Below, piece after piece: positions 1 through 7,749 of a stretch of 35,138 nt of DNA (position 1 is its first letter; each line of letters starts with the position of its first letter). The notes under the pieces are model-generated. The model worked only from the letters and a program-made list of their open reading frames with translations, searched no databases and was not told where the DNA came from. Origin of the DNA: Chloroflexota bacterium (GTDB lineage Bacteria; Chloroflexota; Dehalococcoidia; Lucifugimonadales; UBA3495); NCBI GenBank assembly GCA_002698265.1, contig NZVX01000084.1, positions 31,461 to 66,598 on the forward strand, written 5' to 3'. The translations under genes were made by a program, and so were the position numbers.

Positions 1-359
1 GGGCGCAGCCGCCGGAGTTCCGGGAAATCGATGCCCCAGCGGTCCAGGATGTTGCGCCGGAAGTTGGTCATGAACACATCGCTGACCTTGACCAGTTCTT
101 TGAACACTTCCAGCCCATCGGGGGTGCGGACGTCGATGGTGATCCGTTTCTTGGCGCGCTGAAACTCCGGCTGACCGCCGCCCCTCGACCATGCCGGAAT
201 GAAGTTCATCTCATCCAGGACCTTGTTGGTCTCGACCTTGATGACCTCTGCTCCCATGGCCGCCAGTATGCGGCCGGTCATCGGCAAGGCCACGTACGGT
301 CCCAGCTCCAGGATTCGGACTCCTGCCAGGGCTTTCTTGGGAAAAGCTTGGCTGGTCAT
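1..359 (-). CDS. CaiB/BaiF family III CoA-transferase, N-terminal part (runs off the window)
   Basis: This gene starts at the ATG at 357-359 and leaves the window at base 1, so about 119 N-terminal residues of an expected 400 or so are visible. They begin MTSQAFPKKALAGVRILELG and continue with the family III pattern: a GPYVALPMTGRILAAMGAEVIKVE core, a KRITIDVRTPDG stretch and an NFRRNILDRWGID segment. Family III enzymes move CoA between acyl-CoA and a free carboxylate through an aspartyl-CoA adduct. The catalytic Asp would lie beyond the visible part. The start is supported by an AGGGAG about ten bases upstream, inside the end of the preceding gene. Only two bases separate it from that gene's stop, so the two are surely co-transcribed and may form a two-subunit enzyme. 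The substrate cannot be told. Confidence 0.9.
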   Translation of the reverse strand, partial: MTSQAFPKKALAGVRILELGPYVALPMTGRILAAMGAEVIKVETNKVLDEMNFIPAWSRGGGQPEFQRAKKRITIDVRTPDGLEVFKELVKVSDVFMTNFRRNILDRWGIDFPELRRLR

Positions 360-361
360 GA

Positions 362-1597
362 CTAGATCGCTCCCTTAGAGCGCAGTGACTCGAGCTCAGA
401 CTCGCTAAGGCCGAGTTCGCCCACAAAGATGGCTTCATTGTCCTGACCCAGGTGCGGCGCGGGGTTGGTCCCCGGCGAGACCTCTTCGCTGTCGAAGACG
501 CCCAGGGGGTATTTCAACGTACCGGCCTCGTCATGATCCAAGTCGAACCAGAAGTTACTGGCTTCTAGTTGGGGGTCGATCAGCAGGTCCGCAACCGTGT
601 TTACGGGTATGAAGACCAGGTTTCGCTCTTGGCCCTGGTGGAAGAGCTCTTCCGAGGTGAACCGTGTGGTGAAATCGATGACCAGCGCCGTGATGATGTC
701 GTTGTAGGGGGCGCGGTCCTGGTTGCCACCCTTGTAGTCTTCGTTCAGAATCTCTTCGTTGCCTGTGACCTCGTACATCCACTGGGAGAGGTTCTCCCAT
801 TCCCTGGGAGTGATGATTCCGGCCGAGATCCAGCCGTCGCTGCTGGGGTAGGCGCCCAGCGGGATCACCAAGGTCGAGTTGGTGCCCACCCGGGTGACAT
901 TCTCGCCGCGCTGCATCCAGGCCAAAGCCGGATGGGCGTCGGTGTAGTAGGTGATCATCGCTTCTTGCATGGAGACATCGATGTACTGCCCTGGGCCGCC
1001 CTGCATGTCGCGGTAGAACAGCGCACCCATAATTGCGGCCGCGGCGTGCTGGGCGCCGGGGAAGTGGGACTGCTCGTTGCCCTGGCGCAGGGGCGGGCCG
1101 TCGGGGTTGCCGGTGATCTGCATGAAGCCACTTGCGGCCGCCGATATCAGGTCTGTGGACAGAAAATCCTTCCACGGGCCAGTCTGGCCAAAGGGCGTTA
1201 TAGACGCCATCACCAGGCCTGGGTTGTCCGTTTTCAGGCTGTCGAAGTCCAGCCCCAATGTCTTCATGTATCCAACGGGAAAACTCTCGATCAACACGTC
1301 GGCCGAAGCGGCCATTTTCTTGAAAAGGTCCTGTCCCTGAGGGCTTTCCAGGTCCAGGGTGACCGAGCGTTTGTTGGTGTTATAGAAGAGGAAGTAGGCG
1401 CTCCGTTCGGGGCCTGGCTGGTCTCCGATGAACGGAGGCCGTTGCCGGGTGGGGTCTCCGGAGGGCGGCTCAATCTTGATTACGTCCGCGCCGTAGTCGG
1501 CCATCAACTTGCCGCAGAACACGCCCTCGGGGCCGGTCAGATCGAGGACGCGATAGGGAGGCAGAAGAACGCCTTCGGCCGGGGCTTGAAAGGACAT
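362..1597 (-). CDS. CaiB/BaiF family III CoA-transferase, probable non-catalytic partner subunit
   Basis: A 411-residue protein of normal family III length. Family features are YRVLDLTG near residue 15, GADVIKIEPPSGDP at 36-49, NKRSVTLDLE at 75-84 and QYIDVSMQEA near 204. The family's catalytic Asp lies in a D-x-x-x-G pattern just before an Ala-rich helix. Here that stretch reads GNEQSHFPGAQHAAAA (173-188), so by my hand alignment Ser177 stands where Asp is expected. It starts with ATG at 1595-1597 behind an AAGGA, and a good promoter lies upstream at 1650-1678. It is followed after two bases by a second CoA-transferase gene. It closely resembles the protein at 26846-28111, which has the same neighbour arrangement. 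A heteromeric enzyme with one catalytic and one structural chain is a reasonable inference. A single active chain using another residue is the alternative. Confidence 0.92.
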   Translation of the reverse strand: MSFQAPAEGVLLPPYRVLDLTGPEGVFCGKLMADYGADVIKIEPPSGDPTRQRPPFIGDQPGPERSAYFLFYNTNKRSVTLDLESPQGQDLFKKMAASADVLIESFPVGYMKTLGLDFDSLKTDNPGLVMASITPFGQTGPWKDFLSTDLISAAASGFMQITGNPDGPPLRQGNEQSHFPGAQHAAAAIMGALFYRDMQGGPGQYIDVSMQEAMITYYTDAHPALAWMQRGENVTRVGTNSTLVIPLGAYPSSDGWISAGIITPREWENLSQWMYEVTGNEEILNEDYKGGNQDRAPYNDIITALVIDFTTRFTSEELFHQGQERNLVFIPVNTVADLLIDPQLEASNFWFDLDHDEAGTLKYPLGVFDSEEVSPGTNPAPHLGQDNEAIFVGELGLSESELESLRSKGAI

Positions 1598-1649
1598 GCT
1601 TATCCTTGCCTAGACTCTCTGAATTTCTGCCGCCTGAGCGGCTTTGGCG

Positions 1650-1678
1650 ATTGTAGTTAGCCACTTGTAGACAGTCAA
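1650..1678 (-). promoter_or_regulatory. Sigma70-type promoter for the CoA-transferase unit
   Basis: Read on the minus strand, TTGACT (1673-1678) and TACAAT (1650-1655) are separated by exactly 17 bases; each box matches the consensus at five of six positions. Transcription would begin near 1643, about 46 bases before the ATG at 1597. Confidence 0.65.
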
Positions 1679-1702
1679 GACTAAATCGGTGCCCCGTGCC
1701 TT

Positions 1703-1731
1703 TTAAACAGGCCTGAATCGGCTGCTATAAT
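1703..1731 (+). promoter_or_regulatory. Probable promoter of the MFS gene
   Basis: A perfect TATAAT lies at 1726-1731, with a weak -35 (TTAAAC, 1703-1708) 17 bases upstream. The start codon of the MFS gene follows 36 bases after the first T of the -10 box. The perfect -10 is the main support. Confidence 0.4.
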
Positions 1732-1761
1732 CATCCAGGCTTCCCACCATCAAGGAACGAC

Positions 1762-3033
1762 ATGAGAACCTTACTCACCACGACTCGCGACCGGTTTCTC
1801 CTGGCGCTGCAATACCAGGATTACCGCAATCTTTGGATAGCCACCACTTTTTCCGCCTCCGCCGCTTGGGCTCTGATCATTGCCCGGGGCTGGCTGGCCT
1901 TTGAACTCACCGACGGTTCTCTCTGGGTTGGCGTAGTCACCTTCGCGGCCACCGGGCCGAGGGTGTTCTCAACGCCCATCGCCGGGTTCCTGGCCGACCG
2001 GTTCGACCGGCAGAAGTTGTTGCGTTGGATATTTGCCCTGAACATGGGCAACAACATCCTGCTGGCCCTGTTGGTCATGACTGGAAATGCGGGTCCCTGG
2101 ACGCTCACTTTCCTGGCCCTGACTAACGGCACTCTGCGGGCCGCTCAGATGACCACGGCCACCGCCCTGATTCCCAATTTGGTGGACAAAGACCACCTGA
2201 TGAACGCCATCGCCTTGAACCAGGCCACTCAACAAGGCGCCCGGATGCTCGGTGCGCTGGCCATAATTCCCCTGTTGGGTTACCTGAACATCGAGGCAGC
2301 CTTCTGGCTCTGTAGCAGCTTCTACTTCTTCGGCTTCCTGCAGGTCTCGCGCGTCAAAACCCGGTCCACCGGGGTGATCAACAAAAGCCAGGGTTTCTTG
2401 TCCAACCTGTTGGAAGGTTTCGTCTACGTCTACAAGCGGCCGACCATCATGGCCATGGTACTGCTGGTCTTGGCTCACTGCGCGTTGACCATGTCCTATG
2501 AGTCCATCTTGCCGGCCATCTCCGAAGACAAATTGGGCGCCGGATCAGTGGGTGTAAGCGCCTTGATCGCCGGGGTCGGCGGGGGCGCGCTGCTGACATC
2601 CATCTTATTGGCAGGGGTCCGTAGCGAGTCGGCCAGGGGCAAGCTGTTCTTGTTCTTCGCCTTCACCAGCGGACTGGGGCCCATGCTCCTGGCATGGTCG
2701 GACAGCAGCGCACTATCTATCTTCGCCACGGCGGTGATGGGCGCCAACCAAGCTGGGTTCATGACCATCAGCCACACCATCATTCAGTCGCTCACCGAGG
2801 ACCATGTCCGCGGCCGAGTGGCCGGCGTTTATTCGGTCCATGTGGGCGGCAGCATGGCGGTGACCAACATGGCCAACGCGGCCTTCGCAGACATCTTCAG
2901 CGCTTCAGCCGTACTAGTGTTTGGCGGCCTGATATTCGTGGTAGTCGTCTTCGTCAGCCTGGGGAGCGGGTCGTTGCGGAAGCTCTATTTCCCGGGTGCG
3001 GCACAGCCGGCAGTCGGGGCCACGGCCGATTAG
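1762..3033 (+). CDS. MFS transporter, EntS-like (MFS_3 type) exporter
   Basis: A 423-residue integral membrane protein with about twelve hydrophobic segments. The loop after the second segment carries GFLADRFDRQKLLR, the G-x-x-x-D-R-x-x-R signature of the major facilitator superfamily. The N-terminal LQYQDYRNLWIATTFSASAAW and the loop-8 stretch VRGRVAGVY are typical of the MFS_3 group, which includes enterobactin exporter EntS and similar drug or siderophore exporters. It would act in the cytoplasmic membrane as a proton-coupled exporter; the substrate is unknown. The ATG at 1762 follows AGGA with suitable spacing, and a TATAAT box lies 36 bases upstream. It leads a plus-strand series continuing 89 bases later with an aminotransferase-family gene, and it is divergent from the CoA-transferase pair. 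Confidence 0.9.
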   Translation: MRTLLTTTRDRFLLALQYQDYRNLWIATTFSASAAWALIIARGWLAFELTDGSLWVGVVTFAATGPRVFSTPIAGFLADRFDRQKLLRWIFALNMGNNILLALLVMTGNAGPWTLTFLALTNGTLRAAQMTTATALIPNLVDKDHLMNAIALNQATQQGARMLGALAIIPLLGYLNIEAAFWLCSSFYFFGFLQVSRVKTRSTGVINKSQGFLSNLLEGFVYVYKRPTIMAMVLLVLAHCALTMSYESILPAISEDKLGAGSVGVSALIAGVGGGALLTSILLAGVRSESARGKLFLFFAFTSGLGPMLLAWSDSSALSIFATAVMGANQAGFMTISHTIIQSLTEDHVRGRVAGVYSVHVGGSMAVTNMANAAFADIFSASAVLVFGGLIFVVVVFVSLGSGSLRKLYFPGAAQPAVGATAD

Positions 3034-3122
3034 GGGAGCCTCCGCTCTTACCTTGCCCCTTGCGAGGAAGAAGGGACTTCTCGTATCATTCGCCGCATCA
3101 CCCGCGCAGTTAGGAGACACCC

Positions 3123-4487
3123 ATGGCCGAGACCACCAGAGAACTTGACCGTTATCTCAAATCAACTCCCAAGTCCAAGGCCCTGTGGGAGGACGCCAAG
3201 AACTACCTGCCCGGCGGCGACAGCCGGAACTCCATCTTCTGGGCGCCCTATCCCATCTTCGTGGACCACGCCGCGGGCTGTCATGTGGTCGATTCCGACG
3301 GCGTGGACCGGCTGGATTTCATCGGCACCATGACTACGCTGGTTCTGGGTCATTCTCCCAAGCCGGTGGTGGACGCGGTCCAAGAACAGATGAAGCACGG
3401 CGTCGTCTACAACGCCCCCAACGCCCACCAGGTGCGCCTGGCCAAGCTACTGTGTGAGCGGATACCCAGTTTTGATCTGGTGCGGTTCACCAACTCGGGC
3501 ACCGAGGCCACGCTGAACACCATCCGGGCGGCGAGGGCCATTACTGGTAAGAACAAGATCGCCAAAGTCGAGGGCGGCTACCACGGTAGCCACGACCAAG
3601 TGAGTGTCAGCGTGCGAGTTAACCCCGCCAAGGCCGGTGAGCGCTCCCATCCCGACGCCATGGCCGCCACCGAGGGCCTGGGCGAGGGCACCCTGGACCA
3701 GGTGGTGGTGATGCCTTTCAATGAGACGGCCATCGCCCGGGAGATACTGGAACGTCACAAAGACGGGCTGGCGGCGGTGATCATTGAACCCATGCTGGGC
3801 TCCGTTGGGATGCTGCCAGCCACGCCGGAATTCCTGGCCATGCTGAGGGAGTTTACCACCAAAAACGGCGTCATCCTGATCTTCGACGAGGTCATCAGCT
3901 ACCGCGCGGCGTCGGGCGGCGCTCAGGAGTACTACGGGATCACCCCGGACATGACCTCGTTGGGCAAGATCATCGGTGGCGGGTTCTCCATCGGCGCCTT
4001 TGGCGGCAGCAAGGACATCATGGACCTCTACGACCCCACTGCGGCCGGCGGACCCAGAGTGGCCCACGCCGGGACCTTCAACGCCAACCCGGTCACCATG
4101 CTGGCGGGGGCGGCGACGCTGGAAGAACTAACCCCCGATGTCTACCGCAAGCTGGCCGAGATGACCGAATATTTGCGGGCCGGCATCCTCCAGGTTAGCG
4201 CAGAACTGGAGACGCCGATCCAGGTGACGGGCCTGGGGTCATTGTTCGGCATCCATTTCACCAGCGAGGAACTGGTCGGCTACCGCGACATCGCCGCCGA
4301 GGACTCGGCCTTCCGGCACCAGGTGTTCTTGGGGCTGTTAAACGAAGGCATCCTGATGGCCTCCAATCTGGTGGGAGCGGTCTCCACGGAGATCGGCGAG
4401 AAAGAAATCGACACTTTCACCGCGGCGCTCCGGCGGGTGCTGGAACGGGCTCTGACGCCGTCGGGCTTAAACCCATACCTGCCCTAA
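3123..4487 (+). CDS. Class III PLP enzyme, glutamate-1-semialdehyde 2,1-aminomutase-like
   Basis: A 454-residue protein of the class III aminotransferase family. Seen are the LPGGDSRN start of the substrate pocket, NSGTEATLNTIRAARA (phosphate and cofactor site), the GGYHGSHD motif, FDEV with Asp255 for the pyridine nitrogen, and SLGKIIGGGF with the PLP-binding Lys at residue 282. These match the HemL branch of the family. True HemL makes 5-aminolevulinate for tetrapyrrole synthesis, but many catabolic relatives share the motifs. The neighbours are not tetrapyrrole genes, so I would not call it hemL. The start at 3123 has an AGGAG (3112-3116) six bases upstream. A possible promoter (TTGCGA at 3060-3065, 18 bases, TATCAT at 3084-3089) precedes it. 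Transamination of an amino acid or amine with unknown substrate is the safe call. Confidence 0.85.
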   Translation: MAETTRELDRYLKSTPKSKALWEDAKNYLPGGDSRNSIFWAPYPIFVDHAAGCHVVDSDGVDRLDFIGTMTTLVLGHSPKPVVDAVQEQMKHGVVYNAPNAHQVRLAKLLCERIPSFDLVRFTNSGTEATLNTIRAARAITGKNKIAKVEGGYHGSHDQVSVSVRVNPAKAGERSHPDAMAATEGLGEGTLDQVVVMPFNETAIAREILERHKDGLAAVIIEPMLGSVGMLPATPEFLAMLREFTTKNGVILIFDEVISYRAASGGAQEYYGITPDMTSLGKIIGGGFSIGAFGGSKDIMDLYDPTAAGGPRVAHAGTFNANPVTMLAGAATLEELTPDVYRKLAEMTEYLRAGILQVSAELETPIQVTGLGSLFGIHFTSEELVGYRDIAAEDSAFRHQVFLGLLNEGILMASNLVGAVSTEIGEKEIDTFTAALRRVLERALTPSGLNPYLP

Positions 4488-4490
4488 ACT

Positions 4491-4564
4491 GTCATTCTGA
4501 GGCGTCAGCCGAAGAATCTGCCAACTCTCACCTTGGCAGACCCTTCTCCTCCAGCGGAAGGACC
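4491..4564. repeat. Degenerate intergenic repeat elements
   Basis: The gap after the aminotransferase-like gene holds a GTCATTCTGAG...GAAGAATCT element (4491-4519), then CCTTCTCCtccagcGGAAGGA (about 4542-4562), an imperfect palindrome. The second matches palindromes at 13271-13298 and 20720-20743. Such short imperfect repeats between genes are common in some Chloroflexota genomes; their function is unknown. Confidence 0.5.
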
Positions 4565-4615
4565 CTTTAAACCGTAAACTAAGTGCGCTCGATTATCTCT
4601 ATAGGGGGCCAGACA

Positions 4616-5488
4616 ATGTTTGAGGGATTCGAAGAGTTTCAAATCGAAGCCAACGGCACCACCATCAACCTGGTGAAGGGCGGCAGCGGGCCGCCGATGC
4701 TGATGCTCCATGGGTATCCCCAAACCCACGCCATGTGGAACAAGATCGCGCCGCGGCTTGCCGAGGACTTCACCGTGGTATGTCCGGACCTGCGGGGCTA
4801 CGGCGACAGCGCCAAGGTGGAGGGCGATCCGGAGCACATGAACTATTCCAAGCGCGTCATGGCCCAGGACCAGGTGGACGTCATGAAGCAGCTAGGGTTT
4901 GAAAAATTCTACCTGGTGGGCCACGACCGGGGTGGCCGGGTGTCGCACCGGCTAACCAAGGACCACCCGGAGAAGGTCTTGAAATTGGTGACACTGGACA
5001 TCATCCCCACCCACAAGATGTTCCAGATCGTGGACAAGGATTTCGCCACCAACACCTACCACTGGTTCTTCCTGATCCAGCCCTTCGACTTCCCGGAGCG
5101 GGTGATCGGCGCCGACCCTGAGTTCTACGCGGGCCGGGGGTTCAACCGGGTCAAGGACTCGGACAAGGTGTTCACGCCCGAGGCGCTGGCCGATTATCTG
5201 CGCTGTTTCAACAACCCGGGCACCATCCACGCCTGCTGCGAGGACTACCGGGCCGGGGCCAGCATCGACCTAGTCCACGATGACGCCGATTTCGACCAGA
5301 AGATAAACTGCCCCATGTTGGTTATGTGGAGCACGACGGGCTTCGTGGGCCGGACCCAGGACGTGCTGAAAGTCTGGCAGGACTACGCCACCAACGTCCG
5401 CGGCCTCCCCCTACCCTGCGGCCATTACATAGCAGAGGAACTCCCCGACGAGGCCTACGAAGCCATCAAGGGGTTCTTGTCAGAGTAA
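4616..5488 (+). CDS. Alpha/beta hydrolase, fluoroacetate (haloacetate) dehalogenase-like
   Basis: A 290-residue alpha/beta hydrolase. Haloacetate dehalogenases use an Asp nucleophile to displace halide, two Arg to hold the carboxylate, His-Trp-Tyr to bind the halide ion and a general-base His. All are present here: Asp104 with Arg105 and Arg108 in VGHDRGGR, His149-Trp150 in TYHWFFL, Tyr211 in CEDYRAG and His270 in PCGHYIAEE. The oxyanion-side HGYPQTHAMW motif and the spacing also follow the well-studied Rhodopseudomonas enzyme, as I recall its sequence. I chose the ATG at 4616 because AGGGGG lies at 4603-4608. A GTG at 4583 would add eleven residues but has no ribosome binding site. Substrate preference (fluoro-, chloroacetate or another alpha-halo acid) cannot be read from sequence. 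It lies between the PLP enzyme and a cupin on the same strand. Confidence 0.85.
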   Translation: MFEGFEEFQIEANGTTINLVKGGSGPPMLMLHGYPQTHAMWNKIAPRLAEDFTVVCPDLRGYGDSAKVEGDPEHMNYSKRVMAQDQVDVMKQLGFEKFYLVGHDRGGRVSHRLTKDHPEKVLKLVTLDIIPTHKMFQIVDKDFATNTYHWFFLIQPFDFPERVIGADPEFYAGRGFNRVKDSDKVFTPEALADYLRCFNNPGTIHACCEDYRAGASIDLVHDDADFDQKINCPMLVMWSTTGFVGRTQDVLKVWQDYATNVRGLPLPCGHYIAEELPDEAYEAIKGFLSE

Positions 5489-5653
5489 ACACATGGCTGA
5501 TGCACAGTCGGGGTAATACCCCCGTTCGTCCTGAGCTCGAACCATAGGTCAAGAGTCTCGATGCAATCGGACCCGTCGAAGGGCCAGATCGGCCGCGATC
5601 ATTGTTCACAAACAAAACCAATTACGTAGCAAATAAACAAAAGGGAGAACAAA

Positions 5654-5986
5654 ATGGGTTCCATCAGAATGTACACCGGTGACGACGGCAACACTCACAT
5701 AGAGGAGATCAACCCCTCGGACCACCCAGCCTGGAACGAGCTCCACGACGCCAAGGGAATCATCTTCCGCGCCCAGCAGCCCGGCTTCTTCAGCGACTGG
5801 CACATCGCCCCCCGCCGCCAGTACATCATCACCCTCTCCGGCGAGGCTGAGATCGGCCTAAAAGACGGCACCGTCCACCGTTTGGGGGCCGGCGACGTGA
5901 ACCTAGCCGAGGACCTGACCGGGGCTGGTCACACCACTCGGGTGGTTGGGGATGTTCCGAGGGTTACGGCGACGGTGCAGTTGTAA
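5654..5986 (+). CDS. Small cupin-domain protein
   Basis: A 110-residue single-domain cupin. The first conserved motif includes DWHIAPRRQYIITLSGEAEI (49-68) and the second GDVNLAEDLTGAGHTTR (80-96). His50, Glu64 and His93 are candidate metal ligands. Such proteins bind a metal and act as small dioxygenases, isomerases or sensors; the exact role here is unknown. A GGGAGAA lies just before the ATG at 5654, in an A-rich leader. The 165-base gap from the dehalogenase gene contains a broken repeat of the ...CTGAGC...GTCGAAGG type (about 5523-5583), so the cupin may have its own promoter. The N-terminal 40 residues are less typical and may extend the barrel. Confidence 0.8.
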   Translation: MGSIRMYTGDDGNTHIEEINPSDHPAWNELHDAKGIIFRAQQPGFFSDWHIAPRRQYIITLSGEAEIGLKDGTVHRLGAGDVNLAEDLTGAGHTTRVVGDVPRVTATVQL

Positions 5987-6226
5987 GGGTAAATCCCTTA
6001 GCAAGGCTTTGATAATCGGCGGGTCTTGGACTCGCCCATTTGCAAATTAGTTTGATATCTCTGTCCAGTAAGTTGGGCTAACCGCCCGTTAGATCGCCGA
6101 AGTTAATCTCGCGATGCGGTCTAAGCACCCCGATATTCGTTCGAGCGCAACTCCACGCGAATCGGGAAAGGGATTCAGTCGGATTTCGGAACGGTTGCCC
6201 AACTTGAGAAATCAGTGAAGGCTGAA

Positions 6227-7582
6227 TCACCCCCGCCGCCACCCCGCCGCCGGATGTCGCTCCGGCAGCCTAGCCCCCCCAAAAATCTTCGCCCGCAGGG
6301 GGCCTGGTGTGTACTCCGTCTGCATCAGGCCGCGTTGTTGGAGGATGGGGACTACACCATCTATGAAGTCTGTGAAGGTGCCGGGAGTTACTGAGTAGAT
6401 GAGATTGAAGCCGTCTACGCCGGCGTTTTGCCAGCTTTGTAGCGCGTCGGCGATTTGCTCTGGGGTGCCGGTTAGGAAGTTGCCGGCGTTGCGGGTGCGG
6501 ATGAGGTCGCGGAAGGTCTGGGTCTGGTCTGGGTTGGACTCGATGAGGCCCTTGACCATGCCGCGCAACCCGCAGATGTCAATGGTGTCCAGCGGCTTAT
6601 CCAGGTCTATGGCGGCCAGGTCTACGCCGACGCTGCCGCTGAGGTGGGCGAGGGCTCCCTCGGTGCTGAACTGCTCTAGGTATTCGGCTTCTTTTGCTTT
6701 GGCCTCGGCCTCGGTGCCGCCCACCACGGGTGACAGACCCTGGAAGAACAAGACGTCCTCCGGTCGGCGGCCGTTGCGGACGGCTTGAGCCCGGACGTCG
6801 GCGATGACGCTCGCCGCGCCGGTTAGGCTCCGCCGCGAGTCGACGATAAAGACGCATTCAGCGTGTTTGGCGGCGAAGCTGCGGCCCCGGGTGGAGGAGC
6901 CAGCCTGGAAGAGCAACGGCGTGCGTTGGGGCGATGGCTCGGAAAGATGCGGTCCGGCTACGTCGAAGTGCTTCCCCACGTGATTGATGGGATGGACCTT
7001 GGCCGGGTCGGCGTAGATGCCGCGTTGCGTATCGCGCAGCACGGCGTCGTCTTCCCAACTGCCCTCCCACAGCTTGTAGACCACGTCGAGATACTCATCG
7101 GCCAGGTCGTAGCGCTCCTCATGGGTCGGCAACCCGCCGAGGCCGAAGTTGAGTCCGGCGTTGGGCAGGTACGATGTCACGATGTTCCAGGCGATTCGCC
7201 CGCGCGTCAGATGGTCCAGGGTCGACATCTGCCGCGCGAAGGAAAAAGGGTGCGTCTGTAGGACCGAACTGGTGTAGGCAAAACCCAGATTCTCGGTGGC
7301 GTGGGCCATGGCCGGAACCAAGAATGCCGGGTCGTTGACCGGGGTCTGCATCCCCTCGATGATCGATGTCTCGGGCCCGCCTCGATAGGTGTCGTAGACC
7401 CCGACCACATCGGCCAGAAATAGGGCGTCGAAACAGCCTTTCTCCAGTATCTGGGCCAATTCTACCCACGGGTCTAGCTGGGTGTAATCGAGCTGGCGGG
7501 TGTCGTCGCGGACCCACAACCCCTGCTGGATGTGCGAAACGCAGTTCATGGAAAAGGCGTTCATGAGCATCCGTTTAGGCAT
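6227..7582 (-). CDS. FMNH2-dependent monooxygenase, NtaA/SnaA/DszA group (LLM family)
   Basis: A 451-residue luciferase-like monooxygenase, longer than the 330-360 residues of most family members and matching the NtaA/SnaA/DszA group. Group features are HIQQGLWVRDD near residue 20, the TRGRIAWNIVTSY segment, HEERYDLADEYL, and PSPQRTPLLFQAGSSTRGRSFAA. Members take reduced FMN from a separate reductase and oxidise nitrilotriacetate, sulfones or similar compounds. No flavin reductase gene is seen next to it. I placed the start at the ATG 7580-7582; an in-frame TTG two codons upstream (7586-7588) is also possible, with only a weak GGA nearby. The last 40 residues, ending HPAAGWRRG, are Pro/Arg-rich and probably loose. 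It is divergent from the LLM gene at 7750, with 167 bases between the starts. Confidence 0.9.
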   Translation of the reverse strand: MPKRMLMNAFSMNCVSHIQQGLWVRDDTRQLDYTQLDPWVELAQILEKGCFDALFLADVVGVYDTYRGGPETSIIEGMQTPVNDPAFLVPAMAHATENLGFAYTSSVLQTHPFSFARQMSTLDHLTRGRIAWNIVTSYLPNAGLNFGLGGLPTHEERYDLADEYLDVVYKLWEGSWEDDAVLRDTQRGIYADPAKVHPINHVGKHFDVAGPHLSEPSPQRTPLLFQAGSSTRGRSFAAKHAECVFIVDSRRSLTGAASVIADVRAQAVRNGRRPEDVLFFQGLSPVVGGTEAEAKAKEAEYLEQFSTEGALAHLSGSVGVDLAAIDLDKPLDTIDICGLRGMVKGLIESNPDQTQTFRDLIRTRNAGNFLTGTPEQIADALQSWQNAGVDGFNLIYSVTPGTFTDFIDGVVPILQQRGLMQTEYTPGPLRAKIFGGARLPERHPAAGWRRG

Positions 7583-7668
7583 ATTCAAGCGTCCATCGGG
7601 AAGCGTTCCGGGTGGGTTCGACCTGCGATCGAACTGTCACCGCCCATCATATTACAAACAGTCTGGTA

Positions 7669-7697
7669 TTGACCGCAGCCCCACACGGCACTATCAG
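7669..7697 (+). promoter_or_regulatory. Possible promoter of the LLM gene at 7750
   Basis: TTGACC (7669-7674) and TATCAG (7692-7697) are 17 bases apart, matching five and four consensus positions. A TACAAT at 7701-7706 is an alternative -10 with a poor -35. Both would start transcription 30-45 bases before the ATG. Confidence 0.3.
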
Positions 7698-7749
7698 TAG
7701 TACAATACCCCCGCTAAGCACAATTAGCTGCCACCAGGAGCAACGCACC

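Noticed and set aside
569-1660. Long plus-strand open frame (363 codons) across the CoA-transferase gene
   Set aside because: It is antisense to a clear family III CoA-transferase, has no ribosome binding site and shows no family motif; high GC keeps antisense frames open.
3123-4487. Calling the PLP enzyme hemL (tetrapyrrole synthesis)
   Set aside because: The motifs fit the HemL branch, but the neighbours are catabolic and catabolic relatives share the same residues.
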